Shown here piece after piece: positions 44,404 to 52,773 of a stretch of DNA of 64,000 nt. The notes below the pieces were generated by a model. It saw nothing but the letters and a program-made list of their open reading frames with translations. It made no database searches and was not told the origin of the DNA. Every line of letters begins with the position of its first letter. Positions within the stretch are counted from its first letter, which is position 1. The stretch is from Arthrobacter gandavensis (GTDB taxonomy: Bacteria; Actinomycetota; Actinomycetes; Actinomycetales; Micrococcaceae), in assembly GCF_009192735.1 (NCBI RefSeq), contig NZ_VTFU01000006.1, forward strand, positions 1 to 64,000, read 5' to 3'. The position numbers and the translations under genes were made by a program.

Positions 44404-47103
44404 CTACCTTTCGGAAGCTCCGGGGTCCGGTGCCTGCTCGCCAACGAGCGCCAGCAGCTGGATGGCGGCAAGGCCAAACTGGGACGCATCATTCGTGGAG
44501 ACTGTCCGGGCCTCCGTGACAGGCGCCAGTACGTGCGGCGGCAAAATGCGGTGTTCCCGGAAGGCAATGTCGTTGCCGAGCAGCTCTCCGCCGGCGGCAA
44601 ACTCCTCCCAGGCCCGGGCGGCCAGCCGGGGATCAGCGAGCCGTTTTGCCGCGTATGCCGTCAGCCGGCTGTGCGCCTGGGTCAGATAGATGCCCGGCAG
44701 CGGCTGCCCAACCTCCGCCTCCTGTTCCGCCGGCGGGGCGAGGAAGAGGCGGCAGTACTGCAGCCAGGCTTGGTCAAACTCCGGCACATCCACGAGGTCG
44801 ATCAGTTCACTGGCAATCTCCACCAACCCGAAGACAGCGCTCAGGTGCGATACGCTGATTTGCTCCCGGCTGGTGTCGAAGCGCCCGGTGCCCACGTCAT
44901 ACCGGGCTTCCCCGGTCAGGAAACCGTATTTGAGCGCACCGATGTCTTTCATGGTGCCCAGCAGCTTGGCGGCGGCCTCCGTGTCGCCGTGCCGTTCCCA
45001 CGCCGTCAGCCATGCGGCGGCAAGCGCGCCGTAATCGGTGCCGAGACCGACAGCCAGGGCGGCCGGATCCGGAGAGTAGACGTCGGGGCGGACTTTGCGG
45101 GTGGGATCCAGTTTGACGAAATTCCGTTCCCCTTCCACCAGTTCATCGAGCAGGTCTCCTGTGCGGTCGTCGGCCGTCAGGAAGTAGTGGAAGCGCCGGT
45201 ACGCCGCACTGGAAATGCGGTGCTGCTTGGCACTGCAGCCCCAGTGCTGGACATTGTGCCGTGTTCCAAGGCCTGCCCACTGGCCCAGATGATAAACATC
45301 GACCTCTCCGGTGTGCCGGGTCATGGCTTCCGCAACCCGGAAGATGTCAGCCCGCCCGGACCGCAGATAGGCGTACCAAAGCCACAGGTCGGGGGAGAGT
45401 TCGGAGTTGTCCCACGCATATCCGCCGACGTCGTAGCGCCAGGTGTGGCGGTCGGTGTCGTACGTGTGCATGACGTCGCCGTAGTTCCAAAACCCGTACC
45501 AGCGGCGCTCCTCAATCTGGGACTTGTAGAAGTTAAACAGGAAATCCAATTTGTCTTCGAGCGCGGCCCTGGCACTGGTGCTGCGGTCCACCGGCGCCCA
45601 GTCCCCAAAAACACCGGCGGAGGAAAGGTGCCCGGGCGTTGCCTGGAGCAACGGGGGAGCAGCCGCCCAACGCGCGTCAGCTGCCACGTCCGGCGTCGAC
45701 GGTGTTGCGTCGTAGGCAAAGAGGGTCAGCTCGTGGGTTCGGGCAATTCCATAGGGAGTTCCGAAGCCCTCCTCATAGTCCTCGTACGTGATTTCCAGGC
45801 CCTCGAGCTGTTTTGCGTAGGTGTCCTGGCCCAGCCCGTCGTGGTAGAACCGCAGGTCCATGGGCTGCGCCTGCGGGGAATACAACCACTGGGTGACTTC
45901 GGCTGCCGGTCCGTCCGCATTCCGGATATCAATTCCGGCCGGGTAGGACTTCCAGAAGTCCCGCAGCCCCACGCCAAAGCCGCCGCCGGGCGTACCCAGA
46001 TAGGCGAAACCCTCAGCCCGGGTTCCGGTGGTGATCCCTATCCAGGGATGGTTTGGGCCGGTGCGTTTCTGCAGGGTGAATCCGTCGCTGGTGAGTTGGG
46101 ACAGCGAGTAGTCCGGCCACGCCGGAATGAGGTTCAACCGCTGGCCGACTTCAGGATTCCAGTCCGCCGGGTCTGAGGTGGCCGCTCCGCTGATCTGGGC
46201 GGCCCGTACATCGGATCCGGGATCACGGCGCAGGCCGGTGATGCCGCGCACGGCTTCGATGAGGAACCCGCCGTCAGCGCCGGCGATGCGGACATGACGG
46301 TCATGCAGGTGTCCCTGCAGCGGCACGGTGAAGCGGATGCCCAGGCCGGCAAGGAAATCCCGGTGTTCATCCCCGTCCCAGGTGAAGGAGTGCATCATCC
46401 GGATGCTCCTGGCGCCTTCGTGGAAGTACAGGCGGATCACAAAGGGCAGCCAGTCCCGTCCATTGCCGCTGTGCGTCCCGTTTATGCGCACCACAACGCG
46501 GGCCGGACCATCGGATTCGACGACGGCGCCCAGCACGGTGGATTCGTAGGCGGTGCGGGTCACGGTTCCGGCGTTTTCCTCCACCGTGTCCACCGTGGAG
46601 CTAACGAGCCGGCCGTTCTCGGCAACCACGGTGCCGCCCCTGGAGAGGGATCTCAGGAAGTCCGGTCCGGTTCGTCCAATGACGCATCTCAGCTGCCCGG
46701 TATCGACCGTGATTTCGGTTTCCGCGGTGTCTGCCGTGACAGCGTTGCCCACGCTGACGGCAACTGCCGGAGCCGCGGTGTTGTCAGCGGTGTCGTCAGG
46801 GGTGTCGTCCGCGGCGATGGACAACTGCAGGGGTGCCCCGGCTGCTGCCATGGACATGGTGCCGGTGGCAATGCCGGCCCATTTCAGCGAACCATCCGGC
46901 CACCTTGCCGTGGGCCACGCCTGGTGGCGCACCGGACGTCCGTCCGCGTCGGCCAGGGTAAGACATCCCGCATCGGTAACTGCGCCGCGGGGGAAGGGGA
47001 CACCGAAGGTTGTACCGCCGGGCAGGGCCGCAGCCGTGCCTTGCTCCGTTGCCTGCCGGTGGGGCACCGGCTCCAACCAGTCGAGCGCAACTGCATCATG
47101 CAT
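44404..47103 (-). CDS. YetA/PcRGLX-like exo-rhamnogalacturonan lyase (PL26 type)
   Basis: About 899 residues. The N-terminal RIFT-barrel region has FGVPFPRGAVTDAG and WPTARWPDGSLKWAG, the signature of YetA/PcRGLX-family proteins. The C-terminal half is a helical catalytic region (WYGFWNYGDVMHTYDT, DVYHLGQWAGLGTRHNVQHW). Expected to cleave rhamnogalacturonan I oligosaccharides from the end by beta-elimination, but relatives such as YetA lack proof. There is no signal peptide, so it acts in the cytoplasm. ATG 47103 has GGAGG at 6-nt spacing; it overlaps the yesU stop by 8 nt. Last gene of the pectin operon. Confidence 0.85.
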   Translation of the reverse strand: MHDAVALDWLEPVPHRQATEQGTAAALPGGTTFGVPFPRGAVTDAGCLTLADADGRPVRHQAWPTARWPDGSLKWAGIATGTMSMAAAGAPLQLSIAADDTPDDTADNTAAPAVAVSVGNAVTADTAETEITVDTGQLRCVIGRTGPDFLRSLSRGGTVVAENGRLVSSTVDTVEENAGTVTRTAYESTVLGAVVESDGPARVVVRINGTHSGNGRDWLPFVIRLYFHEGARSIRMMHSFTWDGDEHRDFLAGLGIRFTVPLQGHLHDRHVRIAGADGGFLIEAVRGITGLRRDPGSDVRAAQISGAATSDPADWNPEVGQRLNLIPAWPDYSLSQLTSDGFTLQKRTGPNHPWIGITTGTRAEGFAYLGTPGGGFGVGLRDFWKSYPAGIDIRNADGPAAEVTQWLYSPQAQPMDLRFYHDGLGQDTYAKQLEGLEITYEDYEEGFGTPYGIARTHELTLFAYDATPSTPDVAADARWAAAPPLLQATPGHLSSAGVFGDWAPVDRSTSARAALEDKLDFLFNFYKSQIEERRWYGFWNYGDVMHTYDTDRHTWRYDVGGYAWDNSELSPDLWLWYAYLRSGRADIFRVAEAMTRHTGEVDVYHLGQWAGLGTRHNVQHWGCSAKQHRISSAAYRRFHYFLTADDRTGDLLDELVEGERNFVKLDPTRKVRPDVYSPDPAALAVGLGTDYGALAAAWLTAWERHGDTEAAAKLLGTMKDIGALKYGFLTGEARYDVGTGRFDTSREQISVSHLSAVFGLVEIASELIDLVDVPEFDQAWLQYCRLFLAPPAEQEAEVGQPLPGIYLTQAHSRLTAYAAKRLADPRLAARAWEEFAAGGELLGNDIAFREHRILPPHVLAPVTEARTVSTNDASQFGLAAIQLLALVGEQAPDPGASER

Positions 47104-47788
47104 GGGTATCCTCCAGCGTGGTCGGGTCAGCTCCGGAAATGAGGCTGCTGACAGAAAAGTTCTTGTATTCGGCAACGAGGGGCGCCATCTGGCGCAATCC
47201 GATGTATCCGCCGGCGAGCGGGGCGGGACCGGCGGCGCCGTCGTCGTGCCAGGCGAACAACGGCAGTCCGTTCATGCTGAACCGGACATCGCGGCCGTCC
47301 TTCTCGAGGACCAGCCGATAGAACCCGTCCGCATCAGCCGCCGGGGGCAGGGGATCCGCGCCCTGCGCCACCAGGTGGAAACCGGCGCTCCGCCGCAGAT
47401 TGCAGGTGCGGAACGCCCGTTCCTGCGGCCACCGGTGACGGAAATAGGAGATGTGCAGTGCGTCCAGGTCACCCGAATGGTATTGCGGGTACCGCCCGTC
47501 GCGGGGCAGCTGCCGGGGGCCGAACAGATCACCCGAGTGACCCTGGGCCGCGAAAAACAGCATGGCCAGTCCGGGCTCCTCGATGGGCCGGAAATCCCAG
47601 GAAATCCGGATGCCGTCGCTGAAGGGAACCGGGCACCAAAGGGTCCAGTGCGCGCCGTCATCGTCGGGGTCCGGAGCGGATCCGGACAACACCACTCCGG
47701 ACTGCCCCTGGCTTATGGCCACGGGTCCCTCAGCGATCCAGTCCAGCAGGTCATCCGGGGAGCGCAGTGCGTTGGCATAGCCCGTCAC
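47096..47788 (-). CDS. yesU: YesU-family protein (DUF1961)
   Basis: A 230-residue concanavalin-like beta-sandwich protein of the DUF1961/YesU family: FSDGIRISWDFRPIEEPGLAMLFFAA, SGDLDALHISYFRHRWPQERAFRTCNLRRS, and GYIGLRQM near the end. YesU is encoded in pectin loci of Bacillus, but its reaction is not established. Overlaps rhgT by 4 nt (ATGA) and the lyase gene by 8 nt. Operon position supports a role in rhamnogalacturonan use. Confidence 0.85.
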   Translation of the reverse strand: MTGYANALRSPDDLLDWIAEGPVAISQGQSGVVLSGSAPDPDDDGAHWTLWCPVPFSDGIRISWDFRPIEEPGLAMLFFAAQGHSGDLFGPRQLPRDGRYPQYHSGDLDALHISYFRHRWPQERAFRTCNLRRSAGFHLVAQGADPLPPAADADGFYRLVLEKDGRDVRFSMNGLPLFAWHDDGAAGPAPLAGGYIGLRQMAPLVAEYKNFSVSSLISGADPTTLEDTHA

Positions 47789-48420
47789 AGGTTCAGTCCG
47801 AGGGGTGGCTGCCGCGCATCCCGTCCACTGACCGCTGCCAGGGCGTGGGCAACGTAGGATGCAATTTCCCCGGCGCCGCGGACACAGAAATGGGTTTTGT
47901 CCTGTTCCGTAAACAGCGCCAGTGCCGCCGTTTCGCCCAATGACTCATACAGCCAGCTGGAGAAAACGGTGAGGTCAATGACCGGCACCTGTTCCCGGGC
48001 AGCCAGCGCCCGAACCGCCGCCGGATAACCGCCGTGGGAAGGTGACAAGCGGCCGTCCGAGAACCAGCAGCGCTCCACTGACGTGCAGAGCACCGGTACT
48101 CCGCCCCGGTCCCGGACATCGGCCACGAATTCCGCCAGCCGTTCCGTGTAACCGCCCTCGGCCGCCAGCAGCTGGGGGTGCTTTTGATCATTGTGGCCAA
48201 ACTGGATCAGCACATGGTTCTCCGGCTCGAGCTCCTTGAGGAGGTCCTGCCACAGTCCCTCAGCCGCGAAGGACGCGGTGGTCGCCCCGCCCTTGGCGAA
48301 GTTGAGCACGGTGTCTCCGGGCTCCAGGTACCCGGCCAGGGCCGGGCCCCAGCCGCTCATGGGGTATTCCTCGGGAGGGCATGCCGCAACGGTGGAATCT
48401 CCCGCCAGCAGGACCCTCAT
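47785..48420 (-). CDS. rhgT: Rhamnogalacturonan acetylesterase-like SGNH hydrolase
   Basis: A 211-residue SGNH/GDSL esterase: block I GDSTVAACP (catalytic Ser), block II GGATT, block III GHNDQ, and the C-terminal DKTHFC with the Asp-His pair (D-x-x-H). RhgT-type enzymes deacetylate rhamnogalacturonan fragments. It has no signal peptide, so deacetylation occurs on imported oligosaccharides. Overlaps the upstream permease and downstream yesU by 4 nt each. Confidence 0.85.
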   Translation of the reverse strand: MRVLLAGDSTVAACPPEEYPMSGWGPALAGYLEPGDTVLNFAKGGATTASFAAEGLWQDLLKELEPENHVLIQFGHNDQKHPQLLAAEGGYTERLAEFVADVRDRGGVPVLCTSVERCWFSDGRLSPSHGGYPAAVRALAAREQVPVIDLTVFSSWLYESLGETAALALFTEQDKTHFCVRGAGEIASYVAHALAAVSGRDARQPPLGLNL

Positions 48421-49289
48421 CCCTTCACCGATCCAATCAGGATGCCCTTGGCAAAGTGCTTCTGCAGGAAGGGATAGAACAGCAGGATCGGAATGGTGGC
48501 CACAACCACAACGGCAAACTTGATCCCCTGGGACGGCGGGATATAGCTGGGGTCAGGGTTATCGAGCATGGCGTCGGAGGCCACCGTCACCTGCCGCAGG
48601 AACATCTGCAGGGTCCACATCCTGCTGTCGTTGAGGTAGAGCAGGGGGGACATAAAGTCGTTCCAGATGCCCACCGCGTAGAACAGGGCAAAGGTTGCCA
48701 GCACCGGCTTGGACAGCGGGAGCAGGATGCTCCACAGGATGCGCAGCTCGGAGGCGCCGTCGATTTTTGCCGATTCCTCCAGTTCCGCCGGCAGCTCCTG
48801 GAAGAAGTTCTTGATGATGATCAGGCTGAACGGGTTGACGGCCATGGGCAGGATCAGCGCCCACCAGGTGTCGAGCAGGCCCAGGTCCTTGACTACGAGG
48901 AACGTGGGGATCATTCCGGCGGAAAAGACCATGGTGAAGACCACCAGGCTCAGGATGATGTTCCGTCCCGGAAGGGCCCGTTTGGAGAGCGGATAGGCCA
49001 TGCAGACGGTGAGGGCGAGCTGAATGACCGTGCCCGTGGCCGTCACTCCAATGGTGGTGGCCATTGCCCGCAGGAAGGCGGAGGTCTGGAGGATCGCCTC
49101 ATAGGATCCGAGCGTGAATTCCTCCGGCCACAGGAAGAAGGAGCGCCGGGTAAGTTCCGCCTCAGTGGCGAAGGAACCGGCAATCACAAAGAGGAAGGGC
49201 AGCAGGGCGAGGATGCCCACCGCACCGAGGAGCACAATGTTGAACGCGTCGAAGACGCGCCCGGGCTTCGTGTTGTATCGATTTTCCAT
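48417..49289 (-). CDS. CUT1 sugar ABC permease (LplC type)
   Basis: 290 residues, six helices, with the EAA loop ELEESAKIDGASELRILWSILLP near 190-212. N-terminal start MENRYNTKPGRVFDAFNIVLL and C-terminal FLQKHFAKGILIGSVKG are typical of LplC/YtcP permeases from pectin or galacturonan importers. Overlaps rhgT by 4 nt and abuts the other permease (TAG immediately before its ATG). Pairs with the neighbouring permease to import rhamnogalacturonan oligosaccharides. Confidence 0.9.
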   Translation of the reverse strand: MENRYNTKPGRVFDAFNIVLLGAVGILALLPFLFVIAGSFATEAELTRRSFFLWPEEFTLGSYEAILQTSAFLRAMATTIGVTATGTVIQLALTVCMAYPLSKRALPGRNIILSLVVFTMVFSAGMIPTFLVVKDLGLLDTWWALILPMAVNPFSLIIIKNFFQELPAELEESAKIDGASELRILWSILLPLSKPVLATFALFYAVGIWNDFMSPLLYLNDSRMWTLQMFLRQVTVASDAMLDNPDPSYIPPSQGIKFAVVVVATIPILLFYPFLQKHFAKGILIGSVKG

Positions 49290-50264
49290 CTAGAAAAGTC
49301 CCGACTGGTTGAACCGCTTGGCAAGCGAGTTGGCGCCGAAGATGAGAATGACCCCTATTACCGCCTTGAACAGGCCGACGGCGGTGCTGTAGCTGTAGGC
49401 GCCCTGCGTGATGCCCACGAAGTAGACGTAGGTATCGAAGACGTCGGCCACGGACCGGTTAAGGCTGTTGGACATCAGGTAGATCTGTTCAAAGCCGGTG
49501 TTCAGGATTTGGCCGATCTGGAGGATGAGCAGGACAACAATCACGCCGCGGATGTTGGGCAGGGTAATGTGCCAGACCCGCTGGAACCGGCCGGCGCCGT
49601 CGATCACCGCGGCTTCATACTGTTCCTGGTCAACGGTGGCGAGGGCGGCGAGGAAAATGATGGTTCCCCAGCCCGTGTTTTTCCAGATTTCCTGCGCCAC
49701 GATGATTGGCCGGAACCAGTCGGGGTCGGCAAGGAAATCAATGTTGGTTCCCAACAGATTGTTCAGCCCCGTAAACAGCGGACCCACATCCATGGCCAGG
49801 AGGAGATAGCTCAGCGACGCCACAATGGTCCAGGAGAGGAAATGCGGAATGTAGATCAGTGTCTGGATGGTGCGCTTATAAATTTGCAGCCGCAGTTCAT
49901 TCAGGAGCAGCGCCATGATGATGGTCAGCGGAAAAGCCACTAAGAGGGACAGGGCCGCGAGGATCAGGGTATTGGTCAGCAGCCGGGAGAAATCCGGGTT
50001 GGTGAAGAAATCCTCAAAATGGCGGAACCCAACCCACGGGCTGCCGTCGATGCCCAGGAAAGGAACAAAGTCCTTGAAAGCGATGCGGGCGCCCCACATG
50101 GGCCAGTAGCGAAAAACGGCGAAGTACAGAAGGCCCGGCAGCAGCAGGATGTACAGCCAGCGGTATTGGACCATTCGGGCCTTGAACGAGACCTTCCGCT
50201 GGACCGGCGAAGGCGGCCCGGAGGCAGCGGAGAGCGAATCCGCGTTTTGGAGGATGCTGGTCAC
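49290..50264 (-). CDS. CUT1 sugar ABC permease (LplB type)
   Basis: 324 residues with about six helices and the EAA loop EQYEAAVIDGAGRFQRVWHITLP near 230-252. The N-terminal MVQYRWLYILLLPGLLYFAVFRYWPMWG is typical of LplB-type permeases. GTG start with AAGGA 6 nt upstream. It follows the binding-protein gene after a 63-nt gap that contains a 10-bp hairpin. Confidence 0.9.
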   Translation of the reverse strand: MTSILQNADSLSAASGPPSPVQRKVSFKARMVQYRWLYILLLPGLLYFAVFRYWPMWGARIAFKDFVPFLGIDGSPWVGFRHFEDFFTNPDFSRLLTNTLILAALSLLVAFPLTIIMALLLNELRLQIYKRTIQTLIYIPHFLSWTIVASLSYLLLAMDVGPLFTGLNNLLGTNIDFLADPDWFRPIIVAQEIWKNTGWGTIIFLAALATVDQEQYEAAVIDGAGRFQRVWHITLPNIRGVIVVLLILQIGQILNTGFEQIYLMSNSLNRSVADVFDTYVYFVGITQGAYSYSTAVGLFKAVIGVILIFGANSLAKRFNQSGLF

Positions 50265-50281
50265 GATGTGTCCTTACTCTG

Positions 50282-50320
50282 GCCCGGGGTGCGGGGCGGC
50301 TTCCGGCCCACACCCCGGGC
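50282..50320 (-). terminator. Intra-operon hairpin between binding protein and permease genes
   Basis: GCCCGGGGTG (50282-50291) pairs perfectly with CACCCCGGGC (50311-50320), just after the binding-protein stop and before the LplB-type start. It more likely protects the 3' end of the binding-protein mRNA or partly terminates than fully ends the operon. Confidence 0.6.
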
Positions 50321-50327
50321 GGTGCGC

Positions 50328-51860
50328 TTATTTGGACGATTTGTGCAGTTCGTTGATTTCGGCGATGACGTCGTTGCCTCCGCTGGACTTCCAGAGTTCG
50401 ACGGCTTGGCGGAGTGCCTTCTCATCGATCTGTCCCGCCAGGAACTGGATGCGGGCATCCGTGACGATGTTGTCCAGCTGGGCTCCCTTGGACACCTGCG
50501 TTTCCGAGATGTACGCCGAAGCGGGATTCTGGTCAGCGGACTCAAGGTCGGCTTCCTGCACCTCCAGGCGCTTGTCGAACATCTGCTGTTCGTATTCCGT
50601 AGCCTGCTTGGGCAGGTAGTACTTGATGCCGTCCACATTGGTCCCCAGCTGGGAGTAGGTCTTGACGGCCTGCGCGACTTCCTTGCCTTCAGCGGTCAGC
50701 TCAGTGATGGGAACCGTCAGGTCTCCGTCGAGGGTGAAGTTGACGTCTTCAATGCCGTTGTTGATCAGAACGGCCGCTTCCTCGGAATTCAGTTCGTTGA
50801 GGAAGCCCAGGACTTCCTTCAGCTCCGCTTCGGTCTTGACCTTGGCCTTGGGGACCGCCAGGAAACCGGAGAACCCGGGAGTCGGGTGCGCATGCAGCTC
50901 TCCGTCGGGGCCTTCCAGGTTGCCGGAAATATCGACGAAGTTCTCGAACGTGGCCGGATCCTGTTCCTTGAACAGGTTGATGAGCACTGACGCCCTCGAA
51001 TGAACGTCAACGATGATGCCGCCCTGACCGTTGAAGAACGGTTCGTTCCAGGTGGCAGAATCCATGGTGGCGTAGTCGCCGTTGATCAACCCTTCATCCA
51101 CGAACTTCTTCAGGTACTTGTTCGCTTCGATGAATTCCTCAGTGGCGAAGTTCGGAACGAGTTCGCCATCCTCCTCGGTCCAGGTGTTGCCGGCGCCGAA
51201 CCAGGTTGCCACGACGTCGTACGGGCTGTTGGAGTTAATTGTTCCGGGCCACTTGGGCACGATGAGGCCGTAGGTGTCCTTCACGCCGTTGCCGTCGGGA
51301 TCCTGCTCGGTAAAGGCCTTCGCCACGTCATAGAGGTCATCCACCGTGGCCGGTGTTTCCAAACCGAGCTTCTCCAGCCAGTCCTTGCGCAGGATGACGG
51401 ACGTCCGCATGGCGTCGCGTGCCCGGTACACGCCGTAGACATCTCCGTTGATGCTTGCGTTGCGCTCAATGTCGGGGTTTTCGGTGACGAGGTTGGGGTA
51501 GTCACCCAAATAGTCCGAGAGCTCCCAAAAAGCGCCTGCGGTGGCGTTCTTGACGAAGCCCGGTGTCTTGCCCTGGATGACCATGACGTGGGGGAGGTCG
51601 TCGCCGGCGAGGGTGATGTTTGTTTTTTCTTCGTAGTCGGCATTCGGCACCCAGTTGATGTCGAGCTTCTTGCCGGTAATTTCCTCGAGCTTGGTTTGCA
51701 TGGTGTCGCCCTGCTCCGGCGGCTGGGGCTCAAGGAAAGGGGCCATGATCGAAACGGTGTCCAGCGAAGGCGCTTCCTCCTCGGCACTGGAGGAGCAGGC
51801 GGAGAGCGCCAAGCCTGTGGTGAGGACAAGGGCCAGCCCTTTAAGGGGTCTGCGGTGCAT
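50328..51860 (-). CDS. Oligosaccharide-binding lipoprotein (LplA type)
   Basis: About 510 residues. Signal peptide with lipobox LALSACSS (Cys about 22), then a large two-lobe solute-binding fold with LDINWVPNADYEEKTNITLA, DLPHVMVIQGKTPGFVKN, and LRKDWLEKLGLETPATVDDLY. The length above 500 residues and these motifs fit LplA/YtcQ-type binding proteins for large pectic oligosaccharides. ATG 51860 has AAAGGAG upstream; an in-frame extension to 52088 is not coding-like. Feeds the two permeases that follow; the ATPase is encoded elsewhere. Confidence 0.9.
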   Translation of the reverse strand: MHRRPLKGLALVLTTGLALSACSSSAEEEAPSLDTVSIMAPFLEPQPPEQGDTMQTKLEEITGKKLDINWVPNADYEEKTNITLAGDDLPHVMVIQGKTPGFVKNATAGAFWELSDYLGDYPNLVTENPDIERNASINGDVYGVYRARDAMRTSVILRKDWLEKLGLETPATVDDLYDVAKAFTEQDPDGNGVKDTYGLIVPKWPGTINSNSPYDVVATWFGAGNTWTEEDGELVPNFATEEFIEANKYLKKFVDEGLINGDYATMDSATWNEPFFNGQGGIIVDVHSRASVLINLFKEQDPATFENFVDISGNLEGPDGELHAHPTPGFSGFLAVPKAKVKTEAELKEVLGFLNELNSEEAAVLINNGIEDVNFTLDGDLTVPITELTAEGKEVAQAVKTYSQLGTNVDGIKYYLPKQATEYEQQMFDKRLEVQEADLESADQNPASAYISETQVSKGAQLDNIVTDARIQFLAGQIDEKALRQAVELWKSSGGNDVIAEINELHKSSK

Positions 51861-51948
51861 GATGATCTCCTTTGATGAATGCAGCGGGTAGTGAAACGGG
51901 TGCGGTATGGGGTGCGGGGGACGGTGATCGCCGCCGGCAGGGGGATCG

Positions 51949-52575
51949 TTAGGCGGCTGGTTGGAGCGGGGCCGCGGCAAGGCGGATTTCGTTGCGCACA
52001 AAGAAATCCAGGGCAACGCGTGTCGTGAGGTAGATGCCCAGCCCGAAGGAAAAGAACGGGAGCAGTCCGGGCAGCTGCACGGTGGCAAAAGCGGTCCCGG
52101 CGAGGATCAACCCGTTCAGGATGAGCAGCAGCGGGTTGGCGAGGGTGAGGGTAACCGCCGCCGGAGTTGCCGCCGCGAGTCTGATCTCGTAATGGGTCAG
52201 GAGCGGTATGAGTACTGACACTACGATGGCGCAGATTCCCGCGACCACCAGGGTGGCCGGAGCAAGGACGGCAGACAGTACGTCCTGACCGGTCCGGAAA
52301 AACTGCCAGCTGGACAGCAGCGCTGCCAGCACCACCGCTGCGGGAAGCAGAACGGCGTTAGCCCGGAAGAATTCTGTTTTCCAGGCGCGCCAAAATGCGG
52401 GAAATAGCTGAAAAGCATCTCCTTTGACCCTTCGCCGGACAACTGTCGAGCCGGCAACGAGCGACGGGCCAAAACCAAAAACAATTCCACCAAGAAGAGT
52501 GAATCCGATGAATGCGACGTTCAGCAGGGCGATCCAGGTTAACGCGTCGAAAAAGTCGTAGGCTCGCGCTGCCAT
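51949..52575 (-). CDS. yesL: YesL-family (DUF624) membrane protein
   Basis: About 208 residues with five or six membrane helices. RAYDFFDALTWIALLNVAFIGFTLLGGI is the usual YesL/DUF624 N terminus, which occurs beside CUT1 importers in Gram-positives; function unknown. A TTG start at 52686 is excluded because the promoter's predicted start of transcription (about 52679) lies downstream of it, so ATG 52575 is taken. First gene of the rhamnogalacturonan operon, 88 nt before the binding-protein gene. Confidence 0.78.
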   Translation of the reverse strand: MAARAYDFFDALTWIALLNVAFIGFTLLGGIVFGFGPSLVAGSTVVRRRVKGDAFQLFPAFWRAWKTEFFRANAVLLPAAVVLAALLSSWQFFRTGQDVLSAVLAPATLVVAGICAIVVSVLIPLLTHYEIRLAAATPAAVTLTLANPLLLILNGLILAGTAFATVQLPGLLPFFSFGLGIYLTTRVALDFFVRNEIRLAAAPLQPAA

Positions 52576-52655
52576 GCTGCCCTTTTTCACTGCACGAGGT
52601 TTTTCTGGCTGCGAGCAGAACGGCGGGACATCAATCACACCTCTTTGTGTTTGAA

Positions 52656-52672
52656 CGGGAAGCGGTTTCCCG
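52656..52672. promoter_or_regulatory. Candidate operator of the rhamnogalacturonan operon
   Basis: CGGGAA (52656-52661) and TTCCCG (52667-52672) are perfect 6-bp arms around GCGGT. The core AAGCGGTT fits the AAnCGnTT centre of LacI-family operators. It lies just downstream of the predicted transcription start of the YesL operon, a classic repressor position. Confidence 0.55.
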
Positions 52673-52685
52673 CCCGAATCACTCA

Positions 52686-52714
52686 AACATAGGGCGCGTT
52701 TGATGGCCAGTCAA
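52686..52714 (-). promoter_or_regulatory. Promoter of the rhamnogalacturonan operon
   Basis: On the minus strand, TTGACT (52714-52709), a 17-nt spacer, and TATGTT (52691-52686) make a good vegetative promoter ahead of yesL. Predicted start is near 52679. Confidence 0.6.
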
Positions 52715-52773
52715 TAGTTTTTTGAATCGTTATAATCCTGCCGGCTTTTGTCTGCGCTTATTCGTCACAGCTC

